This document shows positions 5,863-14,464 of a stretch of DNA of 40,659 bases, in pieces (position 1 is the stretch's first letter; every line of letters starts with the position of its first letter). Below the pieces are notes generated by a model. The model saw only the letters and a program-made list of their open reading frames with translations. It was not told where the DNA came from and ran no database searches. The position numbers and the translations under genes were made by a program. This stretch comes from Moraxellaceae bacterium AER2_44_116 (lineage in GTDB: Bacteria > Pseudomonadota > Gammaproteobacteria > Pseudomonadales > Moraxellaceae). Where the stretch lies: the NCBI GenBank assembly GCA_006546595.1, contig VIAD01000020.1, positions 1-40,659 on the forward strand. Direction: 5' to 3'.

Positions 5863-7008
5863 ATGAATCACTCAACCCCTGCATGGATGAATGCTGATCT
5901 CGAACTGTACCGCGATAATGTCCGTCGCTTTGTGCGTACCGAAATTGCTGCCCACGAAAACAAATGGCGAGAACAACAATACGTTGACCGCAATGTATGG
6001 AGGAAAGCTGGTGATCTGGGCGTTTTGCTGGCAGATATTCCCGAGGAATACGGTGGCAGTGGCGGCAATTATGCACACATGGCAGTTCTATTTGAAGAGT
6101 TGGCCTATGCTGGCGATCGTGCTTTTGGTGTCTCCGTACATGCGATTGTCGCGCATTATCTGTTAAACCAAGGAACTGAAGCACAAAAACTAAAATATTT
6201 ACCGTTATTAGCTTCAGGTGAAATGGTGGGCGCAATTGCCATGACCGAGCCAGGTGCAGGTTCTGACTTACAAGGCATACGCACCACCGCTGTCCGTGAT
6301 GGCGATGCGTATGTGATTAACGGCTCAAAAATATTTATTTCTAATGGCTATCATGCGGATATTGTTCTTGTTGTTGCCAAAACAGATCCTACGGCTGGTT
6401 CAAAAGGCGTGTCACTGTTATTGTTAGAAACCAAGGACGCAACAGGCTTTAAAGTAGGACGCATCTTAGAGAAACTAGGTCAAAAAGGCCAAGATACCTG
6501 TGAGTTGTTTTTTGATGATGTGCGCGTACCTGCCGAAAATATACTGGGCGGCATTGAAGGCAAAGGCTTTTATCATTTAATGTCTGAACTGCCCTATGAG
6601 CGCACTATGCTGGGTATTGGCGCATTAGGTGCTGTTGAACGAGCATTGGACTTAACGATTAGCTATACCAAAGACCGTAAAGCCTTTGGTAAATCGTTAT
6701 TTGATATGCAAAATACCCGCTTTAAACTGGCTGAATTAAAAGCACAAGCGGTTATTGGTCGAGTATTTATAGATAACTGTATTCAACGCATGATTGACGG
6801 CCAAATGGACACGGTAACCGCTTCTATTGCCAAACTGTGGTTAAGTGAGCTTGAGTGTAAAGTCATGGACGAATGCCTACAATTTTTTGGCGGTTATGGC
6901 TATATGCTCGAATACCCTATTACGCAAATGTATGCCGATGCTCGCGTACAACGTATTTACGGTGGTACGAGTGAAATTATGAAAGAAATCATTGCCCGTT
7001 CCCTGTAA
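5863..7008 (+). CDS. Acyl-CoA dehydrogenase, 381 aa
   Basis: An FAD flavoenzyme that introduces the alpha,beta double bond in acyl-CoA. Motifs: MTEPGAGSDLQG and KIFISNG (flavin/substrate region), the DRKAFGK box, and QFFGGYGYM...RVQRIYGGTSEIMKEI at the C-terminus. The position used as catalytic base by MCAD is Gly here (YGGTSE). Instead Glu246 in LPYERTM fits the base position of long-chain and isovaleryl-CoA dehydrogenases. I start at ATG 5863. An in-frame TTG at 5821 lies behind a GGAGG, but its product would begin with a non-family hydrophobic stretch, and that GGAGG can also pair with CTCC downstream in a hairpin. Last gene of the operon, convergent with a TetR gene. Confidence 0.93.
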   Translation: MNHSTPAWMNADLELYRDNVRRFVRTEIAAHENKWREQQYVDRNVWRKAGDLGVLLADIPEEYGGSGGNYAHMAVLFEELAYAGDRAFGVSVHAIVAHYLLNQGTEAQKLKYLPLLASGEMVGAIAMTEPGAGSDLQGIRTTAVRDGDAYVINGSKIFISNGYHADIVLVVAKTDPTAGSKGVSLLLLETKDATGFKVGRILEKLGQKGQDTCELFFDDVRVPAENILGGIEGKGFYHLMSELPYERTMLGIGALGAVERALDLTISYTKDRKAFGKSLFDMQNTRFKLAELKAQAVIGRVFIDNCIQRMIDGQMDTVTASIAKLWLSELECKVMDECLQFFGGYGYMLEYPITQMYADARVQRIYGGTSEIMKEIIARSL

Positions 7009-7056
7009 ACTTGCGATCCTCAAACGACCTATACTACATTCATATAGCCAACTAAA

Positions 7057-7686
7057 TCATGGCAGCATGGCGAGTCGTATGAAAGACTGTCGTGCTGCTG
7101 TTTCAATGTGTTGACAGCATGGCATAGCTTCACTGTGACGCGAAAAGTGAAGCATCAGTCCATGTAATTGGGCGATAGTCAGTGTAGCGCGTAGTTTACA
7201 CTCCGATACAGACATACACGGCTCTAGTCCATAAATCAACTTGAAAATTTCTTTATGCTCACGCACTTGCACATGCTCAACCAACCGCGCCGCAAAGGGC
7301 ATTCGATTGGCCAATGCCCATATTTCAACATAAATACCATAAGTTTCGGGACGCTTAATCTCTAGCAACAACATATCCATAATGGCTATAAAACGTTCTT
7401 GATGCGTTTTTTCTGCCATTGACTGAATTAAATCCGCAATCGACCGTTGATAACTATCTAATACATAACTCAATAAAGCTTCAACTAATAGCTCTTTGCT
7501 TTTATAATAGTGTTGTACAGTACTAAGGCTAATCTGAAGATACGTCGCTACCCCACGCATAGATAAACCTGCATAACCCTTAGTCGCCAATATGCGATGT
7601 GCCGCAAATAATATTTCTTGGGCTCGAATAAGCCCCTTATCTGTTGTGAAGGAAGGCTTTTCGCTCAATACTACCTTAATACTCAT
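7057..7686 (-). CDS. TetR/AcrR-family transcriptional regulator, 209 aa
   Basis: One-component repressor. The N-terminal TetR HTH is at about residues 22-70 (ILATKGYAGLSMRGVATYLQ, then LSTVQHYYKSKELLVEALL), followed by an all-helical ligand domain with no strong homology visible by eye. ATG at 7686 is preceded by GAGAG. It sits downstream of the RND operon on the same strand, but a strong terminator hairpin (7704-7743) separates them, so it probably has its own promoter. It is convergent with the acyl-CoA dehydrogenase operon. It is one of two plausible binders of the TTGGYC-N4-GRCCAA sites; the TetR gene at 19419 is the better candidate. Confidence 0.93.
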   Translation of the reverse strand: MSIKVVLSEKPSFTTDKGLIRAQEILFAAHRILATKGYAGLSMRGVATYLQISLSTVQHYYKSKELLVEALLSYVLDSYQRSIADLIQSMAEKTHQERFIAIMDMLLLEIKRPETYGIYVEIWALANRMPFAARLVEHVQVREHKEIFKLIYGLEPCMSVSECKLRATLTIAQLHGLMLHFSRHSEAMPCCQHIETAARQSFIRLAMLP

Positions 7687-7703
7687 GAATATTTACTCTC
7701 ATT

Positions 7704-7743
7704 AAAAACCTCGTGTTGATATGGTTTTCAGTTAACACGAGGT
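7704..7743 (-). terminator. Rho-independent terminator of the efflux operon
   Basis: A 10-bp perfect stem (ACCTCGTGTT at 7708-7717 with AACACGAGGT at 7734-7743). On the minus strand it is followed by TTTTT (complement of 7704-7708). It ends transcription of the TetR-adaptor-RND operon. Confidence 0.75.
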
Positions 7744-7782
7744 GTAAAATAGACATCTTGGGTGTTTCTAACGGTTTTTTGT

Positions 7783-10700
7783 TTACAAATCCCACTTATC
7801 CAGTGATATCAATGCCCCCGCCTTAGCTTCCTTTCTGCGTAATAATACTAGCAGTAACAAGGGAATAACAATCAAGGTTAAAAGTGTCGCTGCCACTGTA
7901 CCAAAAATAAGAGAAATCGCTAAGCCACTAAACAAGGGGTCGGTGAGCATAATCGCACTGCCCAAGACAATGGCTAACGCAGTTAATAAAATGGGTCGCA
8001 AGCGTACAGCACCCGCAGCCAAAATAGCGTCACGTAAAGGCATACCCTGTTGACGATACTCCAGTACAAAATCAATAATTAACAAAGAGTTACGTATTAC
8101 CACACCTGCTAAGGCAATAACACCGATCATTGACGTTGCCGAAAACTGTGCTTGCATTAGCCAATGTCCCGGAAATACCCCAACTAAGCCTAAAGGAATG
8201 GCTGCCATCGCCACAATCGGGATGCTTATTGACTGATAATAAGCGACTAAAATAAAAAAGATAAAGACAATAGAAATACCCAATGCACCTGTCATATCAC
8301 GATAGGTATCTAACATTTGCCGTTGTGAACCGTCCCACAATAAAACATAGCCTTTGGCACTGTCCACTTGTTGAGGTGTTAAACGCATATTGCCTGTACT
8401 TAATTGGCTACCATCGGATAACCTGAGACCGTCTAAGCGTTTATCGAGGGCAAGCACCGCATAAGCGGGTGCTGTTTGGCGCATCTCACCCAAGACATAA
8501 CTGACTCGCTCGCCGTTTTTACGCTGAATAGGTCTATCGGCCAAGCCTGAGGTGAGAGTCACTAAGGTCGATAGTGGCACACGTAGTCCTTGCTTGTTGG
8601 TGATATATACCCGTGATAACAACGTTAAATCTGGTTGATGTCGCCGTGGAATGACCAATCGGATAGGCACTGGAATTTTTTCCCCCACAAGATGCGCCTG
8701 CCCAAGATACTCACCTTCTAAAAAACGGTGCAATGTCATGGCAACCTCGGTCGTTGTTAGGCCAGACAAGGCGGCTTTTACACTGTCCACAACCAATAGT
8801 TGTTGTTGTACGTCAACGGGTTCAGAACTATTCACCTCGGCCACATCCCACGTTTGTTGGAACACTTGGCGTACTTGTGTGGAAATCTCACGCAGCATTG
8901 CGGGGTTTGAACCATAAATTTCAGCCAAAATAGTCGAGCGAACTGGAGGGCCTGGAGCATCTTCTAATAATTGGATAACTGAATGAGGAAACGTGGCCGC
9001 AATCGCTTGCAACGGTGGTCTTAACTCGCGCACTATCTGCATCGAGCTACTATCGCGTTGATGTTTATCGCGTAAATTAACTCGAATTTCGGCAGTGTTT
9101 GCGCCTGTTATCTCGGCATTGCCACGCAACAAACTACTAAAATCGACAATACCAGGTTGCCCGAGCCATATTTGATAGTTACTCACTTGTGGATGACGAC
9201 GTATAACGTCCGCCATCGCGCGAGTGAGACGATCTGTTTCTTCTAATGGCGAAGTCTCTGGTAATTTAATGGTGATGTTAAACGTATTTTTGTTATTCAA
9301 TGGCATCATCGTCATTTCGACACCAAACCACGATTGTGGGCCACTCGTTCCTGCAGGTCGAATAAATTGCCATAACGGCTGAAATAATGACAATAGAATT
9401 AAGCCTATCACGCCTACAAAGCACCAACGTCGCCATATCGCATTATCAATAAATGGCTTTAGTAATCGCTGATAGTACATTTCTAAACGGTTTGCGCGTA
9501 TTGTACCTGCTTCATGATGATAGGATTCATCGGCTGGATGCACACTCAACCAACGGTACGCTGCCCACGGTACAACGGTATAAGCCACAAATAATGAACT
9601 CGCCATAGCCACAGGCACACTAAAAGCAATGGGATAAAAGTACTCGCCCGACATGCCCGTCACCGCTAATAACGAGCCAAATACCAAGATAACCGCCAGT
9701 GTTGCTAAATTCGTTGGATTACCAACTTCACCTGCGGCATTGATTGTTGTTAGCCGCTTATTTAAAGCGGCACCTGTCATGGCATAATGACGGTGAATAT
9801 TTTCAATCACGACAATGGCATCATCTACCAACAAGCCTAACGATAAAATCAATGCAAACAACGAGACCCGATTAATCGTTAGCCCTGTCATCCACGCAAT
9901 GCCAAGTGTCAGTGCCAAGACTAACGGCACGCTCATCCCCACAATGAAGGCTTCTTTACGACCCAAAAAAACTAAAGCCACACAAAAAACAGAAAAAATA
10001 GCAATCATGAGATGTGCTATTAGGCCATTAACGGTGTCATTAGCCACGCTACCGTCATTGCGTGTCACCACGACTTCAACACCACTAGGGATAAAGTTGG
10101 CCTTCATACGGTCAATACGCGCCAGCACTTGACTCGCTACTTCGACGGCATTTGTGCCACGTTGTTTGGCGATAGCCAACGTTACAGCAGGCATATCCGC
10201 TTCTGGCATATGACGGTAACGCACATCAGCCACCCCAAAACCTAAACGACTGGCCGTCTTGCGTTCGGTATTCACACCATCGACGACATCGGCTACATCA
10301 GACAAATAAATTAACCGATGGTTATCATTGCCTATAATAATGCGTCCTACGTCATTGGCAGACTTTAAAAAGCCATTTAGAAAAACTTGTTGCGTTTGGC
10401 CTTGTAGCACGGTCGCTCCCAAAGGCAAAGAGATATTGGCCGCTAACAATAAAGAACGTGCCTGCTCTAAGCTAACACCGTAACTTTGCATACGCTCGGG
10501 ATCTAACTCCACTCGAATTTCTCGATCGCGTCCACCTTGCACATAAGCCGCTGATACAGACGGTAAGGAATGTACACCTTCAAGTAAGCGATCTGCTAGC
10601 CGTTTGAGTGCGTCATCATCGTATGTTTGTGAAGCCAATGTCACCGTGACAATAGGTACATCGTCTACATTCATGCTCCGAATTAACGGCAAACTCGCGT

Positions 10701-11109
10701 TAGGTGGCAATAAGACACGGGTACTACTAATGCGGTCATACAGTTTAACCAATGAATCCTCTTGATTTTCACCAACGTTAAACTGTACCGATAAAATGGC
10801 CACAGAATTGGCCGCAGTGGCATATACTTTATCGACGCTGGGAATCAGTTTAATCCCGCGTTCTAAAGGGCGAACGACTAACTCCTCAATTTCTGCGGCT
10901 GATGCTCCCGCTAATTCCACCCGAATACTCGCGCCTGGAATAATAATTTGTGGATTGTCTTCACGCGGGGTTTGTAAAATTGCCCCGATGCCCAACATTA
11001 AACACGCCAAAATAAATAACTGTGTCAATTTAGAGGACACAAACACATCGGCTAACGACGCGGCAATGCTAAATTTTTGCGCTGATTTTTCACGGTGAGC
11101 TGCTTTCAT
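7783..11109 (-). CDS. RND-superfamily efflux transporter, inner-membrane permease, 1108 aa
   Basis: A proton-driven inner-membrane pump of the AcrB/MdtB type that works as a trimer with a periplasmic adaptor and an outer-membrane channel. The layout is classical: one N-terminal TM (about residues 28-45), a large periplasmic domain, a TM2-6 block, a second periplasmic domain and TM8-12 near the C-terminus. The proton-relay aspartates are present in TM4 (LGLLVDDAIVVIEN, Asp429/Asp430). The short cytoplasmic tail ends SLDKWDL. It overlaps the upstream adaptor gene by 4 bp and ends at the 7704-7743 terminator. No TolC-like gene lies nearby, so a host channel is presumably used. Next to alkB, export of solvents or of alkane oxidation products is plausible inference. 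Confidence 0.95.
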   Translation of the reverse strand: MKAAHREKSAQKFSIAASLADVFVSSKLTQLFILACLMLGIGAILQTPREDNPQIIIPGASIRVELAGASAAEIEELVVRPLERGIKLIPSVDKVYATAANSVAILSVQFNVGENQEDSLVKLYDRISSTRVLLPPNASLPLIRSMNVDDVPIVTVTLASQTYDDDALKRLADRLLEGVHSLPSVSAAYVQGGRDREIRVELDPERMQSYGVSLEQARSLLLAANISLPLGATVLQGQTQQVFLNGFLKSANDVGRIIIGNDNHRLIYLSDVADVVDGVNTERKTASRLGFGVADVRYRHMPEADMPAVTLAIAKQRGTNAVEVASQVLARIDRMKANFIPSGVEVVVTRNDGSVANDTVNGLIAHLMIAIFSVFCVALVFLGRKEAFIVGMSVPLVLALTLGIAWMTGLTINRVSLFALILSLGLLVDDAIVVIENIHRHYAMTGAALNKRLTTINAAGEVGNPTNLATLAVILVFGSLLAVTGMSGEYFYPIAFSVPVAMASSLFVAYTVVPWAAYRWLSVHPADESYHHEAGTIRANRLEMYYQRLLKPFIDNAIWRRWCFVGVIGLILLSLFQPLWQFIRPAGTSGPQSWFGVEMTMMPLNNKNTFNITIKLPETSPLEETDRLTRAMADVIRRHPQVSNYQIWLGQPGIVDFSSLLRGNAEITGANTAEIRVNLRDKHQRDSSSMQIVRELRPPLQAIAATFPHSVIQLLEDAPGPPVRSTILAEIYGSNPAMLREISTQVRQVFQQTWDVAEVNSSEPVDVQQQLLVVDSVKAALSGLTTTEVAMTLHRFLEGEYLGQAHLVGEKIPVPIRLVIPRRHQPDLTLLSRVYITNKQGLRVPLSTLVTLTSGLADRPIQRKNGERVSYVLGEMRQTAPAYAVLALDKRLDGLRLSDGSQLSTGNMRLTPQQVDSAKGYVLLWDGSQRQMLDTYRDMTGALGISIVFIFFILVAYYQSISIPIVAMAAIPLGLVGVFPGHWLMQAQFSATSMIGVIALAGVVIRNSLLIIDFVLEYRQQGMPLRDAILAAGAVRLRPILLTALAIVLGSAIMLTDPLFSGLAISLIFGTVAATLLTLIVIPLLLLVLLRRKEAKAGALISLDKWDL

Positions 11110-12191
11110 GGTGTCACACCCCTTGTCACCGCAAGGGCAATCACCCGATCATTCTCATGTAAATTGGCGGGAGGATGATCAACAACACGCTCATGAGCAC
11201 TTAATCCCACCGTAACAGCCACCTGTGTGGGCCATTCTCGCCCTATACGTAACCAACGAAACCGAGCCACGTTGTCCGTACCAAGCACAAACACACCACG
11301 TAAACCGCCACGCTCAATGAGCGTACTCACGGGCAACAAGAGGTCATCGCTTGTACCTACCTCAAAGACAGCGCGACCAAACATGCCTGGCATCAAGTTA
11401 GTCGTGTCAGCCAAGGCTATTTTGACAGGATAACTGCGTGTCACAGAATCACCTGAACGAACAATACGCTCTACCGTACCAAGCAAGGGTTTGCTCAGGC
11501 CATCTAATTGGATACGCACCGATTTACCAACCGCAATAGCGGATAAGTGCCGCTCAGGAACTTCCGTCTCAAAACGTAATATACGACCAGACTCTACGGT
11601 TAAAATGGGCATACCAGGTACAGCCAAATCCCCTGCACGCAGATGCTTCTCTACGACTATCCCACTGATGGGACTGTGAATTTCGGTGTATTGCAATTGC
11701 GATTTTGCTGCACTCAATACTGCTTGTGCTTGATTAAGTTGTTCAGTAGCGGCGGACTGATGCAATTTGATTTTACGCACGTCATTTTCTGCAATATGGC
11801 CTTGTGCAAATAGCGTATTAAAACGTGCCGCATCAATATTGGCATCATGCAACACAGACTTCGCCGCATTTAGTGCGGCTGTTGATTGTCGGATTGCACC
11901 ATCAACTTCTGCCGAATCAAGCCGTGCCAATAATTGGCCTACCTTGACTGTATCTCCTTCTTGTAAAGGGATGTCAAGCAAATAGCCACTTAAACGGGAC
12001 GCAATCGTCACGCGCTGCTCAGAGACTATTGAGCCAACACTGGTATATTCCAGAGGAGAACCTTGATTAACCGTAATAATGGGCAAATGGAGTTCTTGAT
12101 GAGTAGATAAAGATACGGGGTTTTTATCTGGCTCACGACAAGCAGATAACACAAAAAAACATATTGCACACAACAGTAATCGAAAGCTCAT
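11106..12191 (-). CDS. RND efflux periplasmic adaptor (membrane fusion) lipoprotein, 361 aa
   Basis: Connects the RND permease to an outer-membrane channel. The N-terminus is a lipoprotein signal with lipobox LSAC (Cys18), so the protein should be anchored in the periplasmic face of the inner membrane. Biotinyl-lipoyl-like halves are visible (VTIASRLSGYLLDIPLQEGD near residue 65 and IHSPISGIVVEKHLRAGD near 175), flanking a helical hairpin rich in Ala/Gln (about 95-165), then beta-barrel strands (SVRIQLDGLSKPLLGTVERI). It overlaps the regulator gene upstream and the permease gene downstream by 4 bp each (ATGA), so translation of the three is coupled. Confidence 0.95.
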   Translation of the reverse strand: MSFRLLLCAICFFVLSACREPDKNPVSLSTHQELHLPIITVNQGSPLEYTSVGSIVSEQRVTIASRLSGYLLDIPLQEGDTVKVGQLLARLDSAEVDGAIRQSTAALNAAKSVLHDANIDAARFNTLFAQGHIAENDVRKIKLHQSAATEQLNQAQAVLSAAKSQLQYTEIHSPISGIVVEKHLRAGDLAVPGMPILTVESGRILRFETEVPERHLSAIAVGKSVRIQLDGLSKPLLGTVERIVRSGDSVTRSYPVKIALADTTNLMPGMFGRAVFEVGTSDDLLLPVSTLIERGGLRGVFVLGTDNVARFRWLRIGREWPTQVAVTVGLSAHERVVDHPPANLHENDRVIALAVTRGVTP

Positions 12192-12802
12192 GATTTGTTC
12201 TCATTAGCCACACCTAGTAAACCGCCACGTAGCAAGTTAATAATATGTTGAGTCAAGACCTCGGGTGTCTGTTGTGGCAATTGATAGCCTGGTAAAAAAC
12301 GTCGCACATGACTACTTTCAAAAGGAAAAACCATCAAGCCAATCATTGAAACTGCTTGCAAATGGGCATCTTGCACAGGTGCAATACGATTGATCATCCA
12401 AGTGACTTCAGCAAAAAAAGGGGCAAAGACTTTGTCGGTGAGCGTTTGTGAACGAGCGGAGTCGGTATCAAGCAATACCCATTGCAGCAGTCGCTGAAAA
12501 TCGGCATCGGCCACTAAGGTCTGAATAAAGTGATGGATAAATTGACCTAAACTCTGCCAAGGATCAATATCTTCTCTCAAATCAGCGGCAGAAATAGGCA
12601 AGCGATTATTAAAAATATGCTTAACAGCCGTCAAGTAAAGTGTTTCTTTATCCTTAAAATGGTAATACAAAGCGGCAACTGTGACACCCACAGCCACCGC
12701 TACTTGACGCATAGACACGCCATGAAAACCAGAACGCGCAAACAAGACAATAGAGCAGTTTAGAATTCGCTCATGGGTAATATCGGTAGAGTTGTCAGGC
12801 AT
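12188..12802 (-). CDS. TetR-family regulator of the RND operon, 204 aa
   Basis: Probable local repressor of the pump. HTH at about residues 14-56 (ARSGFHGVSMRQVAVAVGVT, then AALYYHFKDKETLYLTAV), followed by a helical ligand domain. I start at ATG 12802, giving MPDNSTDITHER and a normal TetR N-terminus, with AGAAG about 7 nt upstream. An in-frame ATG at 12835 would add 11 non-family residues. It is the first gene of the tetR-adaptor-permease operon and divergent from alkB, with imperfect inverted repeats in the shared upstream region (12847-12862, 12910-12930). Its ligand may be an alkane, fatty acid or solvent; this is inferred from neighbours. Confidence 0.9.
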   Translation of the reverse strand: MPDNSTDITHERILNCSIVLFARSGFHGVSMRQVAVAVGVTVAALYYHFKDKETLYLTAVKHIFNNRLPISAADLREDIDPWQSLGQFIHHFIQTLVADADFQRLLQWVLLDTDSARSQTLTDKVFAPFFAEVTWMINRIAPVQDAHLQAVSMIGLMVFPFESSHVRRFLPGYQLPQQTPEVLTQHIINLLRGGLLGVANENKS

Positions 12803-12846
12803 TGTTTTATCTTCTATAATATGATAAGTATACATTTCGCTAAAAA

Positions 12847-12862
12847 CTTAACGAACGCTTAG
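12847..12862. promoter_or_regulatory. Imperfect inverted repeat, possible operator of the efflux-operon TetR
   Basis: CTTAACGAACGCTTAG shows dyad symmetry at about 10 of 16 positions around an A/A centre (CT-A-CG..CG-T-AG). It lies upstream of the tetR-adaptor-RND operon in the divergent region with alkB. It differs from the TTGGYC-N4-GRCCAA motif, so the efflux module is probably controlled separately. Weak evidence. Confidence 0.3.
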
Positions 12863-12909
12863 TAAATTTAGTCAGATATTTAGCACTTGGCAAGTAAAAT
12901 ATGGATGTT

Positions 12910-12930
12910 TATAGATTGAGTGAGTCTATA
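12910..12930. promoter_or_regulatory. Inverted repeat TATAGA-N9-TCTATA upstream of alkB
   Basis: Two perfect 6-bp arms (12910-12915 and 12925-12930) centred about 100 bp before the alkB start codon. This is a suitable place for an activator or repressor of alkB. No clear -35/-10 pair could be fixed around it. Confidence 0.35.
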
Positions 12931-13021
12931 TGTGAATAGAGTTTGTAGCTTCATTGAAAGGCAGCCGTTATGTTTACATCGACGACAATAAATATCCCTT
13001 ACCCTTGATGAGGTCTACAAC

Positions 13022-14269
13022 ATGAGTTCTGATACCTTCACAGCAAAAAAACAAGATGATACTGGTTCAAATTGGAAAGATCCTAAACGTTATTTGTGGC
13101 TACTCAGTCCTGCCTTACCTGTCATTGGTCTAGCCGCGCTCAGTGCTTATGCGATTGCACCTAAACGTTTGCGTGCATTGGCTTGGACGGGACCTGCCTT
13201 GTTTCATGGCGTGTTGCCCGTGCTTGACCATTTTATTGGTGAGGACAAAAGCAATCCTCCCGCTTCTGCTGTTAATGCACTGGAAAATGACAAATATTAT
13301 GGCCGTATTGTCAAAGCCTTTATTCCCGCGCAATATGCTGTGACTTTTTTGGGCGCGTGGCTGGCCAGTCGTAAACACACACCACTAAGTGATTATGTCG
13401 GCTTGACAATGACTGTAGGGGTAATGAATGGTGTAGGCATTAATACGGCACACGAGTTAGGGCATAAACATGATAGTACCGATCGGTTTTTAGCGATGTT
13501 ATCGCTTGTGCCGACAGGTTATACTCATTTTGTGGTGGAACATAACTTTGGTCATCACAAACGGGTTGCCACTCCAGAAGACCCTGCCAGTAGCCGTTTA
13601 GGTGAAAGCTTTTGGCAGTTTTTGCCCCGTACAGTGATTGGTGGCTTTAAGTCTTCGGTTCAAATTGAAACGGAACGCTTAAAACGCAAAGGCAAAGGCT
13701 TTTGGTGTCTCGAAAACACCCTATTACAAGGTTGGGCAATGTCAGCAGGCTTTTTTGGTTTGACAACGGCTGTTTGTGGGCCGCGTGCTATTCCATTTTT
13801 ACTGGCACAAGGGGCATATGGTGCTAGTATGTTAGAAGTCGTTAATTATATTGAGCATTATGGTCTCAAGCGCGAGCAATTGCCTACAGGTAAATATGTA
13901 CGCACCGAACCGCAGCACAGTTGGAATAGCAATCATATTGTGACCAATTTATTTTTGTATCAATTACAACGTCACTCGGATCATCATGCTCATCCGACGC
14001 GGAGCTTTCAGGCATTACGCCATTTTGAAAATGCACCACAATTACCGAGTGGCTATGCGGCCATGATTTTACCTGCCTATATACCCAAACTGTGGTTTAG
14101 CTTAATGGACAAGCGTGTCATAGACCATTATCAAGGTGATTTGTCTAAACTTAACCTTCATCCTTCGGCGAAGGAGGCAATATATGCCAAATATCACTAT
14201 ATAGAGCCAAGCAAGTCCAAGACAGTGGACGAAAAAAACAGTTCTACCTTAGCGATAGTTGCAGCCTAG
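13022..14269 (+). CDS. alkB: Alkane 1-monooxygenase (AlkB), 415 aa
   Basis: Integral-membrane non-haem diiron hydroxylase that oxidises n-alkanes at the terminal carbon. All histidine boxes are present: HELGHKHD (residues 144-151), EHNFGHHK followed by RVATPEDPASSR (173-192), NYIEHYG (275-281) and LQRHSDHHAH (315-324). Hydrophobic spans occur near 25-45, 100-115, 125-145 and 235-270. GATGAGG lies about 9 nt before ATG 13022. The enzyme needs rubredoxin and rubredoxin reductase; neither is recognisable in the window, so electrons must come from elsewhere or from an unusual donor. It is divergent from the efflux operon and followed by a strong hairpin, so it is probably monocistronic. Confidence 0.97.
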   Translation: MSSDTFTAKKQDDTGSNWKDPKRYLWLLSPALPVIGLAALSAYAIAPKRLRALAWTGPALFHGVLPVLDHFIGEDKSNPPASAVNALENDKYYGRIVKAFIPAQYAVTFLGAWLASRKHTPLSDYVGLTMTVGVMNGVGINTAHELGHKHDSTDRFLAMLSLVPTGYTHFVVEHNFGHHKRVATPEDPASSRLGESFWQFLPRTVIGGFKSSVQIETERLKRKGKGFWCLENTLLQGWAMSAGFFGLTTAVCGPRAIPFLLAQGAYGASMLEVVNYIEHYGLKREQLPTGKYVRTEPQHSWNSNHIVTNLFLYQLQRHSDHHAHPTRSFQALRHFENAPQLPSGYAAMILPAYIPKLWFSLMDKRVIDHYQGDLSKLNLHPSAKEAIYAKYHYIEPSKSKTVDEKNSSTLAIVAA

Positions 14270-14280
14270 AATTTCCCCTT

Positions 14281-14324
14281 TGTTATTTGCCTGAGTTGAC
14301 TTCTTTAGACTCAGGCAAATAACA
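14281..14324 (+). terminator. Terminator hairpin after alkB
   Basis: A perfect 16-bp stem (14281-14296 with 14309-14324, outer bases TGTTATTTGC) around a 12-nt loop, 12 bp after the alkB stop. The following sequence is only moderately T-rich (GTTATTCTAT), so termination strength is uncertain. Confidence 0.7.
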
Positions 14325-14464
14325 GTTATTCTATATAACGCCCCTCTGTTTTTCTGTAAAATGCTTAGATTAGCATTATAAGTCAGTTGACCTAGATTAA
14401 AATTTATATTAGCCTAAACACCACACATAAAAACACCATAAAAACACTTAAGGTAAGCCGCATC

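Noticed and set aside
5858..6235. Several long antisense and alternate-frame ORFs within the acyl-CoA dehydrogenase gene
   Set aside because: Shadows of a clearly recognisable enzyme in the other frame.
12884..12894. CACTTGGCAAG resembling part of a sigma54 -24/-12 promoter upstream of alkB
   Set aside because: The GC at the -12 position and the required spacing are not present.
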